A DNA stretch of 64,000 bases from Paenibacillus pabuli (GTDB lineage: Bacteria > Bacillota > Bacilli > Paenibacillales > Paenibacillaceae): NCBI RefSeq assembly GCF_039831995.1, contig NZ_JBDOIO010000001.1, positions 1-64,000 of the forward strand. Direction: 5' to 3'. Under the pieces are notes generated by a model that ran no database searches, was not told the DNA's origin, and was given only the letters and a program-made list of their open reading frames with translations. The number at the start of each line of letters is the position of its first letter. Positions within the stretch are counted from its first letter, which is position 1. The translations under genes were made by a program, and so were the position numbers. Shown here one piece after another: positions 43,901-53,011 of this stretch.

Positions 43901-44506
43901 ATGAATGAAATGTACATCGAATGGAATGAGCAGCTGAAAACGGGATTATTTATGATCGAAACAGTTAATAACGGCGCTACTCGCAGGGCCGTTGTAACTA
44001 AGAATCCCGATTTTATTCCATATAATTCACGGGCACGAGGTTCAATTGATCAACGTAAGAAACTTCAAATTTGCCAGGAGCATAATGGTAAAACTCTGAT
44101 GGGAGTTTACGACGTCTGGCGGAATGAAGTACATTATATTTACGCGGAAGTTACTAACTATCAAGAAGTACATGATGACCAAATTGGGTATTATAGTGGT
44201 TTCCACGATGCTGAGTTCTCTATTATCGGCTTGGTATACTTGGACGGTGTGATCCAAAGGATGACTTATGCTACTCGTAATCCTCAGCTACTTGCAATGA
44301 TAGCTCAAGTAGATGCGGAATACTATTCAGCTGTTTTCTCTGCTGATCCTCATGCATTTTACGATTTGTTAAATAATGATCTTCTTCGTAGTGATGAAAT
44401 CGTAAGTGCAATTTATATCACCTCGCTCTATGCAGAATATCTTAAAGTCCCTCGTCCTATGATTACTGAGTTCCAGTCATCTATGGTGGGAACTACTTGG
44501 AGGTAA
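43901..44506 (+). CDS. hypothetical protein, 201 aa
   Basis: ATG 43901 is nine bases after AGAAAGG; an in-frame TTG at 43895 is too close to that site. Residues up to 115 look beta-rich, the rest helical. No family recognised. It is four bases from the next gene, so the two are probably coupled. Confidence 0.55.
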   Translation: MNEMYIEWNEQLKTGLFMIETVNNGATRRAVVTKNPDFIPYNSRARGSIDQRKKLQICQEHNGKTLMGVYDVWRNEVHYIYAEVTNYQEVHDDQIGYYSGFHDAEFSIIGLVYLDGVIQRMTYATRNPQLLAMIAQVDAEYYSAVFSADPHAFYDLLNNDLLRSDEIVSAIYITSLYAEYLKVPRPMITEFQSSMVGTTWR

Positions 44507-44510
44507 TCAA

Positions 44511-44822
44511 ATGTCAAAAGAAATTTACAGACAGTATGACGCTTTTAAAAGTGGTTTACAGGCTAATGTATTGCAGGTACTTTTCGAAAAGTCTGATAAA
44601 TCGACACGTGAAATGTTATGTACACTTAATAGCCGGTTAATCACCGAGTACGGATGTCCTCTTCCGAAGGAATCAGATCATGACATCTACACCGGTAACT
44701 TGCGTGTATTTGATTTACAAAAACTTGAATCACGTATGATACCTCTGCGTCGAGTTAAAACGTATGTGTGGCTGCCTTTGGATACTCGTATTCCCGATGC
44801 TATCTTGAATTTGACAATTTAA
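44511..44822 (+). CDS. hypothetical protein, 103 aa
   Basis: ATG after TTGGAGG inside the end of the preceding gene. Soluble, no recognised motif. It ends just before the 21-bp repeat region ahead of the DNA polymerase. Confidence 0.55.
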   Translation: MSKEIYRQYDAFKSGLQANVLQVLFEKSDKSTREMLCTLNSRLITEYGCPLPKESDHDIYTGNLRVFDLQKLESRMIPLRRVKTYVWLPLDTRIPDAILNLTI

Positions 44823-44847
44823 TATAGGGTAGGTAGCTAAGATAAAA

Positions 44848-44910
44848 TAAAAATCTCACCAAAAATCTAACAAATTAGACTAAAAATCTCACAAACTAGC
44901 CCAAAAATAT
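44848..44910 (+). repeat. 21-bp direct repeats upstream of DNA polymerase
   Basis: Two full and two partial units: TAAAAATCTCAC (44848-44859), then 44860-44880, 44881-44901 and CAAAAATAT (44902-44910). The full units share YAAAAATCTMACAAAYTAGMC. The A-tract spacing of 21 bases, two helical turns, puts all A-tracts on one face, as in bent DNA or protein-binding iterons. Confidence 0.65.
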
Positions 44911-44946
44911 TATACTAAACCATTCGCCTAGGAGGGCTAAATCCGC

Positions 44947-47900
44947 ATGAAGATAGTTGTTGGTACTCAGGAAGGCTACTTCCAGATAAAGGACAGACGT
45001 TATCAGTACAAACGTATTGGTAACACCCAGCGAGAGCATCACATGCTCTATGACGAGTCAGATATACTTGTCTGCTCAGTGTACATTCAGTACAAAGGTA
45101 TGATCGGCGCCATGAAGAAAGGCGGATATACCGAAGAATTTTACGGAGATTATCAACTATTTACAGCATTCAATGACTACTTGACGACTTATCGAAGTCA
45201 GAAAGCTGAAAAGGAAGATCGACCTGTTACTGAAGTCTGGGAATCGATGTTCTGTGACAGGTATAACCGTCAAAGTGAAGGTTTCGTGCATACCTATTTG
45301 GATAGCCAAAGTGGTATGGTTGAGGAACACCTTGTAATTAATGACGGTGAAGTTGAAATTAAGTATGAAACTACTAATGCGAAGTCTAAATCTCCCAAGA
45401 AATTGGAAGATATTAATTATAAAGCAATTAACACGACAACTGACGATGAACACTTGGTACGTAAAATTACTCCGCTTGAAATTATCATGCGGAAACGTGA
45501 TCTTAGCTGGCAAGATAATAAAGATTATCGGGTAATTACCTCAGACGAAGAATTCTTAACCTGGGTCAAAGAGGAACTTGATCCTTGTAATGGGATCATC
45601 GGGTTCGATACGGAGACCGAAGGTTTGCAAATTAACCGTTTCTCCGGATTACATGCTAAGAGTCATGATGTAGTTGGACTGGTATTTTCAACTGCCGATA
45701 ATACTTCAGTTTACTTACCGCTTAAACACAAACGGTTCCCTAACCTCACGATTAACTTGGTACAACGTGAGTTGAGACCCTACATGTGTCGTAAACATAA
45801 TGATACGAGTAAGTTAAAGCAGTATGTAACTCATAACGGATCATTTGATGGTAAAGTAATGATGATCTGGAACTATACTGTAAACATCGTACACGACACA
45901 CTGATTATCAGTTTCATGTTGAATCCTAAATTGGGACGTAACAAAGGTTTGAAACACTTAACTGATAAATATCTCGGAATTGAAATGATCGAACTCGATG
46001 ATTTCTTTGGTACAGGACGAGGAAAAGGTATCATTCGATTTGACTTACTGCCTCTCGAATCTGTACGAAGATACGCTTGCCCGGATGCTGATAACACTCG
46101 GATGTTGATGTTCATGCTCCTGGAAGAACTTAAGAGTCAGCAACTTCTAATTTACGGTCAGGAAATTCGACTGATGAGTAAAGTTGCTGAAATGGAGTTC
46201 AACGGATTCCGGGTTAATATGGATAAGGTACGGAGCGAGAAAGAAAAAGCCAAAGCACGTGCCGATGAAATCGAAACTGAAATTTACAATCAAGCTGGCG
46301 GTAAATTTGATATTAGGTCAAATAAGCAGTTGGCGGATGTCTTGTTCAACAAATTAGGGTATGAACCTCTACGATATTCTGAGAAAACTCACGAACCTGC
46401 GGTAGATGAAGCGACCCTCAAATTCCTGATGAAGCAGGATAACGATAATGAGAAAGATCCTAAGAAACTACCTGGATTGATCTTGGGTCACCGTAAGGCG
46501 CTGAACTTGATTTCTAAGTTCTTCGATAAAATCATTGAGGATGAGATTAACAGCTTCATCTTCCCTAAATATAACCAAGCAGGTACGGATACTGGTCGAT
46601 TCTCTTCCAGTAACCCTAACATTCAGCAGACATCTCGTGGTATCCGAGAAATCTTTGTTCCTGAGGATGATTATTATTTCATCATTGTCGATTACTCTCA
46701 AGTAGAGTATCGGATTCTCGCCGGAATGGCTCAAGAGTACGACTTGATTGAGCAGATGCAAGATCCTGAAGCTGACGTTCACTCATTGACCGCATCAATC
46801 ATGTTTAATGTTCCTGTAGAGTTCGTTGATAGTGCGATGCGTAAAAAGGGTAAAGAGATTAACTTCGGATCAGTTTACGGAATGGGTGTACAATCTCTGG
46901 CTATTCGGGTATTTGGTGCAGCTACTCCAGAAACACTGCGTCAAGCAAAGGAACTATACGAAACCTACTTCCAACGGTTGCCTAATATTACACGATTCTT
47001 TAACAATGTCATTGAACGGGCACGTTTGGATAACTTTGTTGGTACTTACTTCAACCGTTTGCGCCCACTTGAAAGTATCAACTCACTTGATAGTGGTGAA
47101 CGTTCATTTGACGAACGTCGTTGCAAAAATACACCTATTCAAGGTACAGCTGCTGACGTTATCAAAATCGCACATAACCGACTTGATGACCGCTTGAAAC
47201 GTGAAGGAATGGATGCACGTGTTGTTGGTTCTGTACATGACGAGTTGATTTGTATGGTTCACAAAACTATCAACCCATGGCAATTCATTCGTATTGCACG
47301 GGAAGAAATGGAACTTAAAATTGACAAGTTCCCGCCATTGTTTATCGGTATCAACGTTGCAACAACTTGGGCTGATGGTAAAAATGATGGTCTCGAGATT
47401 CCGGTACAGGTTTCCGATAAGTATATTGAGGAAGTTAAACAAGGTATGCATACTGTGCCTTATGAGAATCCTAAAGCTGAATGTCAACGTATCATCCAAT
47501 CTTACCAAAGCGGAAGAATCAAAGGTTGGTCAAGTGAACGCGGCTTGAGAACCCGTGATGAAATGATGGCTGATAACCAAATCAAAGGTGTAGTTGATAA
47601 GTACTTCTATGGTGTAACAGATGTACTTGATGCAATCATTAATGATGCCGAAGTTTACGTAGAGTTGACTGAGGAAATGGTTTACAGATCTGAGAAGGAT
47701 GATGACGCACGTGCTAGTCAAGCATTTGACGAAGGTCGATTTGCTGATGGATTGGTTGATCTTGAAGATGGCGACACTGGCGAACAACCTGGCGTTACCG
47801 GTATTGCTAGTATCTCCATTAATGAGGCATCTACTAGAATCACAGATGATTACTCTGTAGCTGTTATCGGCGGAAGTGTCTTCTTGAAACTCAATTCTCC

Positions 47901-48150
47901 AACTGCTGATTTGATTGCTGAAATCAAAGAGTACTTGAAACCGCGTACTGTTGAGGTTGGTGCTAACGTCTTTATAATGACTGGTGGTAAGCTTATCCCT
48001 ACCCCTTATAAACTGTATCATGTGAACCGGGTAGAGTTGCTTGACATTATTGAAAAACACGAGATCATGTATTTACGGAAAATGCGTGGTAATGTGCATA
48101 AGCCATTCCATCTTCCAAATAACAACAAGCCTGAACGGGCACAATATTAA
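44947..48150 (+). CDS. polA: family A DNA polymerase with 3'-5' exonuclease and extra terminal regions
   Basis: ATG after AGGAGGG; 1067 residues. About 200 unassigned N-terminal residues precede a proofreading exonuclease (motif I GFDTETEGL near 219, motif II VTHNGSFDG near 297, motif III YACPDADNT near 378). The polymerase follows: motif A IIVDYSQVEYRIL near 581, motif B KGKEINFGSVYG near 633, motif C GSVHDELI near 759. There is no 5' nuclease domain. About 250 residues after the polymerase fold form an acidic linker and an unknown C-terminal domain. Replicative polymerase of the element. Preceded by A-tract repeats. Confidence 0.93.
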   Translation: MKIVVGTQEGYFQIKDRRYQYKRIGNTQREHHMLYDESDILVCSVYIQYKGMIGAMKKGGYTEEFYGDYQLFTAFNDYLTTYRSQKAEKEDRPVTEVWESMFCDRYNRQSEGFVHTYLDSQSGMVEEHLVINDGEVEIKYETTNAKSKSPKKLEDINYKAINTTTDDEHLVRKITPLEIIMRKRDLSWQDNKDYRVITSDEEFLTWVKEELDPCNGIIGFDTETEGLQINRFSGLHAKSHDVVGLVFSTADNTSVYLPLKHKRFPNLTINLVQRELRPYMCRKHNDTSKLKQYVTHNGSFDGKVMMIWNYTVNIVHDTLIISFMLNPKLGRNKGLKHLTDKYLGIEMIELDDFFGTGRGKGIIRFDLLPLESVRRYACPDADNTRMLMFMLLEELKSQQLLIYGQEIRLMSKVAEMEFNGFRVNMDKVRSEKEKAKARADEIETEIYNQAGGKFDIRSNKQLADVLFNKLGYEPLRYSEKTHEPAVDEATLKFLMKQDNDNEKDPKKLPGLILGHRKALNLISKFFDKIIEDEINSFIFPKYNQAGTDTGRFSSSNPNIQQTSRGIREIFVPEDDYYFIIVDYSQVEYRILAGMAQEYDLIEQMQDPEADVHSLTASIMFNVPVEFVDSAMRKKGKEINFGSVYGMGVQSLAIRVFGAATPETLRQAKELYETYFQRLPNITRFFNNVIERARLDNFVGTYFNRLRPLESINSLDSGERSFDERRCKNTPIQGTAADVIKIAHNRLDDRLKREGMDARVVGSVHDELICMVHKTINPWQFIRIAREEMELKIDKFPPLFIGINVATTWADGKNDGLEIPVQVSDKYIEEVKQGMHTVPYENPKAECQRIIQSYQSGRIKGWSSERGLRTRDEMMADNQIKGVVDKYFYGVTDVLDAIINDAEVYVELTEEMVYRSEKDDDARASQAFDEGRFADGLVDLEDGDTGEQPGVTGIASISINEASTRITDDYSVAVIGGSVFLKLNSPTADLIAEIKEYLKPRTVEVGANVFIMTGGKLIPTPYKLYHVNRVELLDIIEKHEIMYLRKMRGNVHKPFHLPNNNKPERAQY

Positions 48151-48157
48151 TTAGATC

Positions 48158-48195
48158 AAATGTGCGTGTGATAATTTACACGCACATTTCTAATT
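48158..48195 (+). terminator. intrinsic terminator with alternative pairing
   Basis: AAATGTGCGTGT (48158-48169) pairs with ACACGCACATTT (48178-48189), then CTAATTT. The right arm could also pair with TGTGCGT at 48196-48202. Confidence 0.75.
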
Positions 48196-48281
48196 TGTGC
48201 GTCCTAAATATGTCGTTATAAATATATAACTATGAAAGTTAGGAAAAATAAAAATATATTAATTGAATGTGAGGGAATAAT

Positions 48282-48686
48282 ATGGGAGATTTTAACCCTA
48301 GTGAGTGGATTCGTATTGCAACTGCATCAGATCGGACGGTACAGATTACTCAGTTCAATCCGTTTAAGCCATCAATGGAATTGGAAATTTACATTCCACG
48401 GAAGACTCATCCTCGTTTACGAAAACTAGTACAGCATGTATTATCATCTCAGGTAACGGTTAACACTGAATTCCAGATCCATGTTCGAGGTCATATGGAT
48501 GCATCTGAGTATGAAAATAACCGTAACAATATGTTGGAAATTGCTCAACAACTACATGATGCTTGCATGCAGTTGGACTTGACTCCTGAGGATGATGAGT
48601 TGTTGGAGGAAATGCGTGAGGAAATTGCCGAAACATTTGGCATTTCATGGCGACAAAATGGTGGACAATTTACTTTGAAGATTTAA
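48282..48686 (+). CDS. hypothetical protein, 134 aa
   Basis: ATG after GAGGGAAT. A beta-rich first half is followed by an acidic helical region (LTPEDDELLEEMREEIAE). No family recognised. The following 181 bases hold no gene; they contain a short TTAGGT/ACCTTA-type hairpin possibility and the 15-mer listed separately. Confidence 0.55.
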   Translation: MGDFNPSEWIRIATASDRTVQITQFNPFKPSMELEIYIPRKTHPRLRKLVQHVLSSQVTVNTEFQIHVRGHMDASEYENNRNNMLEIAQQLHDACMQLDLTPEDDELLEEMREEIAETFGISWRQNGGQFTLKI

Positions 48687-48801
48687 AAATATGTAAAAAT
48701 TTGTAGAAACATGGGTTTAGGTGTATGGCTTAACCTTATAATTCGTGGATTGTAGTGGCAAGTCAGCTTAAAAATACTTTGTTCGATAATAATGCTGCCC
48801 C

Positions 48802-48834
48802 TTACAGCAAAAATGAGTCATAAAGAATTATAAT
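48802..48834 (+). promoter_or_regulatory. possible promoter with shared 15-mer
   Basis: TTACAGCAAAAATGA (48802-48816) is identical to bases 43834-43848. Here it is followed by TATAAT at 48829-48834, a good -10 box but without a good -35. In both places it lies upstream of a small-gene start. Confidence 0.35.
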
Positions 48835-48867
48835 GGATGAAAAATAAGGGAAAGAAGGTAATAAAAA

Positions 48868-49257
48868 ATGGCAGCATTGGCCTCGGAAACAAGCATGCGT
48901 CACTTAGAACTTTATGAACAGATCAATAGTCGGAACCATATTAAAGGAACAAACCTTGAAACTAAACTTAAATTTCCAGCCTTGGAGATAGTGTTTGAAC
49001 AATCACCAACAAACCCTATGATTTTTGCAACATTAAAAAATAATTTAGGTTTAGGTCAAGGTGATCATACCCTTTATGTACGACGTAAGTCCGGATTGAT
49101 TGAACTCGGAAAAGTTGCATTTAGTATGAGGACTATACACGCTATTACTAGAATTGCCAAAAACTTTAACCCCGAAATTTATGCTATCACTGAGGAACGT
49201 GGACGTTACCTCTTAACAGACGATGATTTGGTTGAAACAATCGAATTGGGTCTATGA
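48868..49257 (+). CDS. hypothetical protein, 129 aa
   Basis: ATG after AAGAAGG. A helical start is followed by a mixed domain with basic patches (RRKSGLIELGKV). No family recognised; possibly nucleic-acid binding from its charge. Confidence 0.5.
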   Translation: MAALASETSMRHLELYEQINSRNHIKGTNLETKLKFPALEIVFEQSPTNPMIFATLKNNLGLGQGDHTLYVRRKSGLIELGKVAFSMRTIHAITRIAKNFNPEIYAITEERGRYLLTDDDLVETIELGL

Positions 49258-49307
49258 AAAATTGGAAATATAGCTATATAGCTAGTCCTTAGAAAGGTCG
49301 AGATATT

Positions 49308-49529
49308 ATGAAACCAGCAAAATACCAACTTCGCTTCTCTATCTATGGAAGTACACCTAAGACACTTGCCGAAGGTACTTATAAAGAAGTTTTAGCTAAA
49401 GTACCGCGTCTAGTGAGCCAGCTTCAAAGTTCACTATACGCTAGTCTCTGGATTGAAGTAAATGGTAAAATTGTTCACGAATGTAGTATTGACTACTTTG
49501 GTACCCATTTCTCTAAATATGTTTCATAA
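49308..49529 (+). CDS. hypothetical protein, 73 aa
   Basis: ATG after AGAAAGG. Small basic alpha/beta protein (YQLRFSIYG, then LWIEVNGKIVHE) with a beta-alpha-beta look. No family recognised. A terminator follows. Confidence 0.5.
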   Translation: MKPAKYQLRFSIYGSTPKTLAEGTYKEVLAKVPRLVSQLQSSLYASLWIEVNGKIVHECSIDYFGTHFSKYVS

Positions 49530-49580
49530 TTTTACATCAAATTTGTAGTAAAACGAAAAGTTAATGTAAATTATTGATTC

Positions 49581-49607
49581 AGGCCTGCGAAAGCAGGCCT
49601 TTATTTG
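49581..49607 (+). terminator. intrinsic terminator
   Basis: Perfect 8-bp stem AGGCCTGC/GCAGGCCT with a GAAA loop, then TTATTTG. Confidence 0.85.
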
Positions 49608-49689
49608 TCTATATAATTAACAGGGGAAGTTCGAGTTTGGGTAAATTTGACTTTAACTTTTAAATCGGTACTAGGACAGGAGGACTACA

Positions 49690-50547
49690 ATGAAAAAGAA
49701 AGTTTTGATTCCATTAATTACTGCTTTCGGTTTAACATGTATGACAGCGGGGGTGATGGCCGCACCTTCTATTGAGAAAATTACTGCATATCTCAATAAA
49801 GAAATTAACATCAATATTGACGGTAGAATCTATGTTCCTAAGGACCAGAATAATGAGATCATCGATCCTATCATCTATAACAACAGTACTTATTTACCTT
49901 TACGAAGTGTAGCTGAAGCACTTAATATTCAGGTTGACTGGGACGGCGCAACTCAGACTGTAGATTTGTGGACTGAAGCAGGCAGTGCGTCTCGTCCAAC
50001 TGAGGATACTACTAGTTCTGGTGGATCGAATACCACTACACCGGCTGTAACATTGAATGATGATTCCAATGCTGTGATTAAAGATGGTATGAGTTCTTAT
50101 ACTTTCGACAAAGCTTTTGCAACTGTTCACGCATTAGCGCTGAAAAATAACGAACTTAATGATACTACCAAGCTGAAGCGTTTTGTATTCCAAGCGTCTA
50201 AAGAGTATTGGAACCAATCTCCAACTAAATTCGGATTGGCACACAAAACTCTGTATAACACTGATGCATTGGATCAGGTAATGTTGCATCACGCACTCTA
50301 TGAAAAAGAATCATTTAACGGGCTACTGAGCCTCGATGTGGAATTAAAAGATGATTTCAGCAACTTCGGGTACAACGTTTACACTGTAACGGGTACAGCT
50401 GTTAAATCTATCGATGGTGGTCAAAACTTCTATAAAGTAAGAGTTAAGGGTGAACTTGAACTAGGTATCGCTAAAAACGGTGATGTTCGAGTGAATAAAA
50501 TCGATATTATCGAAGATAAATCTGAAGTAGTTGGCGACGTGTACTAA
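49690..50547 (+). CDS. secreted copper-amine-oxidase-N (stalk) domain protein
   Basis: ATG after AGGAGG. Signal peptide ends at VMAAP (residue 25). Residues about 40-98 match the stalk domain named for copper amine oxidase N-terminal domains (IIYNNSTYLPLRSVAEALNI, then VDWDGATQTVDLWT). A Ser/Thr-rich linker leads to a roughly 155-residue helical and beta domain I do not recognise. Such stalk domains are common in wall-associated Paenibacillaceae proteins. Confidence 0.8.
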   Translation: MKKKVLIPLITAFGLTCMTAGVMAAPSIEKITAYLNKEININIDGRIYVPKDQNNEIIDPIIYNNSTYLPLRSVAEALNIQVDWDGATQTVDLWTEAGSASRPTEDTTSSGGSNTTTPAVTLNDDSNAVIKDGMSSYTFDKAFATVHALALKNNELNDTTKLKRFVFQASKEYWNQSPTKFGLAHKTLYNTDALDQVMLHHALYEKESFNGLLSLDVELKDDFSNFGYNVYTVTGTAVKSIDGGQNFYKVRVKGELELGIAKNGDVRVNKIDIIEDKSEVVGDVY

Positions 50548-50585
50548 GTCTATAAACAATCGTAAAAATTAAATAGGTGAAGTTA

Positions 50586-50618
50586 AAAGTGGGAGTGAAA
50601 ACTTCCACTTTATTAATT
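50586..50618 (+). terminator. intrinsic terminator
   Basis: AAAGTGGGAGT/ACTTCCACTTT with a GAAA loop (one wobble), followed by ATTAATTT. Confidence 0.75.
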
Positions 50619-50647
50619 TGACCGATAAATGTATCGGAGGAATCCTT

Positions 50648-51619
50648 TTGAGTAATCAAAACGATAACAAAGTCAAATTCACTGTGCTAAATCTTAGCAA
50701 ATACTACTCTGAGCATGACTTTTCCGTTCCAACCTTTCTGAAATCAATCATTGAGAATTTAATTGAGCGTAGTGACGAGAATCAGAATGTTGCTTGTGAA
50801 ATTAAATTTCATGACGACGGTTTTATCGAAATATCTGATAACGCAGCTATCGATAGTAGATTCGCTGAAAAGGAAGGTAATGGTTATGTTCCAGCAGAGT
50901 ACTTAACGAACGTTTTAGACTTAACATACGCTGCTGAGGTTACTATCAGTAAAGGAACTAAATCTTATAAATTTGAAGGAAACTATAATCGGGATCAGGT
51001 TGAGCGCACAGTAATTAGTACTGATGCAGGTTCTGAGGGGGTTTCTGTAGTATTCAAGTTTATTCCTGAAATCGCTGAAGGTATGAGGTATGTCAATTAT
51101 GACAAAATTTCAGAATATTTACGGACTTGTTCTATATTCAACCGGAATATTAATTTTACATTGTCCTTCCGCAGGGACACACTTAAATATCAGCTGGGAT
51201 TTTTCGATATCTCACCTGAAATCACTATTATTAACCGATCTGCGAGTGAGGTCATTGAAATTGGATTTGACGGACCAAGCGACGACAGATATAAAATTTA
51301 CTTTTCACTCCGAGATATTCATAAGGAAAAATTGGAACGTATCGGTTTTAACCGTGTATCTGTCAGTAAGCCAGAACTACTTGACAAGTTTTACAGTACA
51401 ATCACCTCGGTGTTCATTGACAAAATTGAAGATTCTTCTTTGTTCATAGATAAATCTTTAGTTGAACGTAATATTAATGTGATAATGGATTATAGAGGTG
51501 ACATCAACGAGAAAGAGTTGCAGGAACGTCTAGGAGATATTTTACAGTTAAAATTAGATGATATTTCTGACACTCCTGACTTCGCGGATCTCGTAGATCA
51601 TTTAATGGATCGACACTAA
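50648..51619 (+). CDS. degenerate GyrB-like (GHKL + transducer) protein
   Basis: TTG 50648 after CGGAGG; 323 residues. The layout follows the N-terminal half of type IIA topoisomerase B subunits: FLKSIIENLIERSDEN where GyrB has its catalytic Glu/Asn helix, then FHDDGFIEISDNAAID for the DNGRGIP region, GVSVVFKFIPEI for the GTxVxFxPDxEI strand, YDKISEYLRTCSIFNRNI for the LRELAFLN helix, and a transducer-like end. The glycine-rich ATP lid (GGLHGVG) and the G of DNG are missing, so ATP turnover is unlikely. The toprim domain is absent. It may mimic or modulate host gyrase. Confidence 0.5.
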   Translation: MSNQNDNKVKFTVLNLSKYYSEHDFSVPTFLKSIIENLIERSDENQNVACEIKFHDDGFIEISDNAAIDSRFAEKEGNGYVPAEYLTNVLDLTYAAEVTISKGTKSYKFEGNYNRDQVERTVISTDAGSEGVSVVFKFIPEIAEGMRYVNYDKISEYLRTCSIFNRNINFTLSFRRDTLKYQLGFFDISPEITIINRSASEVIEIGFDGPSDDRYKIYFSLRDIHKEKLERIGFNRVSVSKPELLDKFYSTITSVFIDKIEDSSLFIDKSLVERNINVIMDYRGDINEKELQERLGDILQLKLDDISDTPDFADLVDHLMDRH

Positions 51620-51638
51620 ATAAATGGAGGTATTTTAT

Positions 51639-51995
51639 ATGGAGGGAAAACTTTTAGCAACTCATGATAGCCGAATTCTTGGGGATATTAACGACTTCAG
51701 TGTGGAAAGCGAATTTTGTAACTACCTTAGTCGGTTTCATGATATATCATTTGCATTGACACTTTATGAATACTACGACACTTCAATTTTCGTATTCCTT
51801 ATCGAGGGTAAACTGTATCTTTGTGATATTGCTGAGGAAGGTTATAACGAGAATCAATCATACTTCATCGGTAAAATGTACGAATTTGAATCGGTTGATG
51901 GCATTATGGAGTACTTGGATAAAACTGGTCACTACGAAGACGATGAATACGCTGAAATCAGAGAAAGTTTTAACACTTTCAATTTTGCTAGGTAA
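51639..51995 (+). CDS. hypothetical protein, paralogue of next gene
   Basis: ATG 51639 is eight bases after GGAGG; an ATG at 51624 lies before that site. The 118 residues share LYEY, YFIGKMYEFES and TFNFA with the product at 52010 (LYEY, YFVGWMYDFET, NFNFV), so the pair arose by tandem duplication. Family unknown. Confidence 0.6.
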   Translation: MEGKLLATHDSRILGDINDFSVESEFCNYLSRFHDISFALTLYEYYDTSIFVFLIEGKLYLCDIAEEGYNENQSYFIGKMYEFESVDGIMEYLDKTGHYEDDEYAEIRESFNTFNFAR

Positions 51996-52009
51996 ATGGA
52001 GGATTAATA

Positions 52010-52369
52010 ATGACAATAAAACCTATCGCAGTTCATAATGGTAAGACAAACGGTGAAATCGGTGAACATAATCCGATAAGTGTATTTAACCGATTACTTG
52101 GACAGCTTGATCAAGTATCAAATGAATTATGTCTGTATGAGTACATTGGCGATTCTATTAATGTATATTACGACCAAAGATTCTACCTTTCTATTATTCA
52201 AGAAAAAGGCCACAATACTGGAATTGCGTATTTTGTAGGCTGGATGTATGACTTCGAAACAGCTGCTGAGTTGGTCGGATTTTTGATAACTGAAGGCTAT
52301 TTCAAGACAGAATACATGTCAAATATTCAGGATCAAATTTACAACTTCAATTTTGTAAAATATCAATAA
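52010..52369 (+). CDS. hypothetical protein, paralogue of preceding gene
   Basis: ATG after TGGAGG. 119 residues with the shared pattern described for the gene at 51639, and about 25 extra or diverged N-terminal residues. Divergence is high, so the duplication is not recent. Confidence 0.6.
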   Translation: MTIKPIAVHNGKTNGEIGEHNPISVFNRLLGQLDQVSNELCLYEYIGDSINVYYDQRFYLSIIQEKGHNTGIAYFVGWMYDFETAAELVGFLITEGYFKTEYMSNIQDQIYNFNFVKYQ

Positions 52370-52390
52370 TAATTAAAGGGAGTGTACAAA

Positions 52391-52987
52391 ATGGCTGTGA
52401 ATGTTGAAAAACAGGCTAAAGACGCATACTTATATGGTCTACGTAAAAATTCAATACTTAACTGGACTGAAGAACTACGTAAAATAGTTCAGTATAAGGA
52501 CATATTAAAAGAAGTATCCTTCTTTTCAACATTAGCCCTGCAGAACGGTATCGTTAAAATAGAACCTTCCGGTAGATACATTGGTCACAAGTATGCTCCT
52601 CTTGTAAAATCAGGATTTACTTTCACTGAGATTGCAGTGCTACTGAAATCTGAGATCGCATTCTTTGAGAATGAATACGGTGAAGTGAATTTAGCTACAC
52701 ATGAAATTGATAAGTTAAACGAAGTTGCATATAAGTACAATAGAATATTAACGTCTAATTTAGATATGAATGACGAAGTGAAATTAAATAGACTAAGTCA
52801 AACAGCGTCTGTCCTTTTCTTTACACTGGCTAATAGTGTGACACTTAAGGCACAGTCTAACGGTTCGTGTACTTTAACTTTTGCTAACGATAACAATAAA
52901 ACCAACGAATATAATACTATCTTTTCCGAAGAGGAAATTCTGCTGCTCGAGAAAGTCAACGATTCGATCAAACAAAGAGTTTGGTAA
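52391..52987 (+). CDS. hypothetical helical protein, 198 aa
   Basis: ATG 52391 after AAAGGGAG; a GTG at 52382 overlaps that site. Mostly alpha-helical, soluble, with no recognised motif. It sits between the paralogue pair and the degenerate phosphoesterase. Confidence 0.55.
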   Translation: MAVNVEKQAKDAYLYGLRKNSILNWTEELRKIVQYKDILKEVSFFSTLALQNGIVKIEPSGRYIGHKYAPLVKSGFTFTEIAVLLKSEIAFFENEYGEVNLATHEIDKLNEVAYKYNRILTSNLDMNDEVKLNRLSQTASVLFFTLANSVTLKAQSNGSCTLTFANDNNKTNEYNTIFSEEEILLLEKVNDSIKQRVW

Positions 52988-53011
52988 CAATCATACTACA
53001 GGAGGTACATC

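Noticed and set aside
44848..44910. CRISPR-like array before the DNA polymerase
   Set aside because: Units are contiguous without spacers and AT-rich; there are no cas genes.
47530..48060. 176-codon open frame on the minus strand inside the DNA polymerase gene
   Set aside because: No ribosome binding site, low-complexity composition, and it lies wholly antisense to a gene with clear polymerase motifs.
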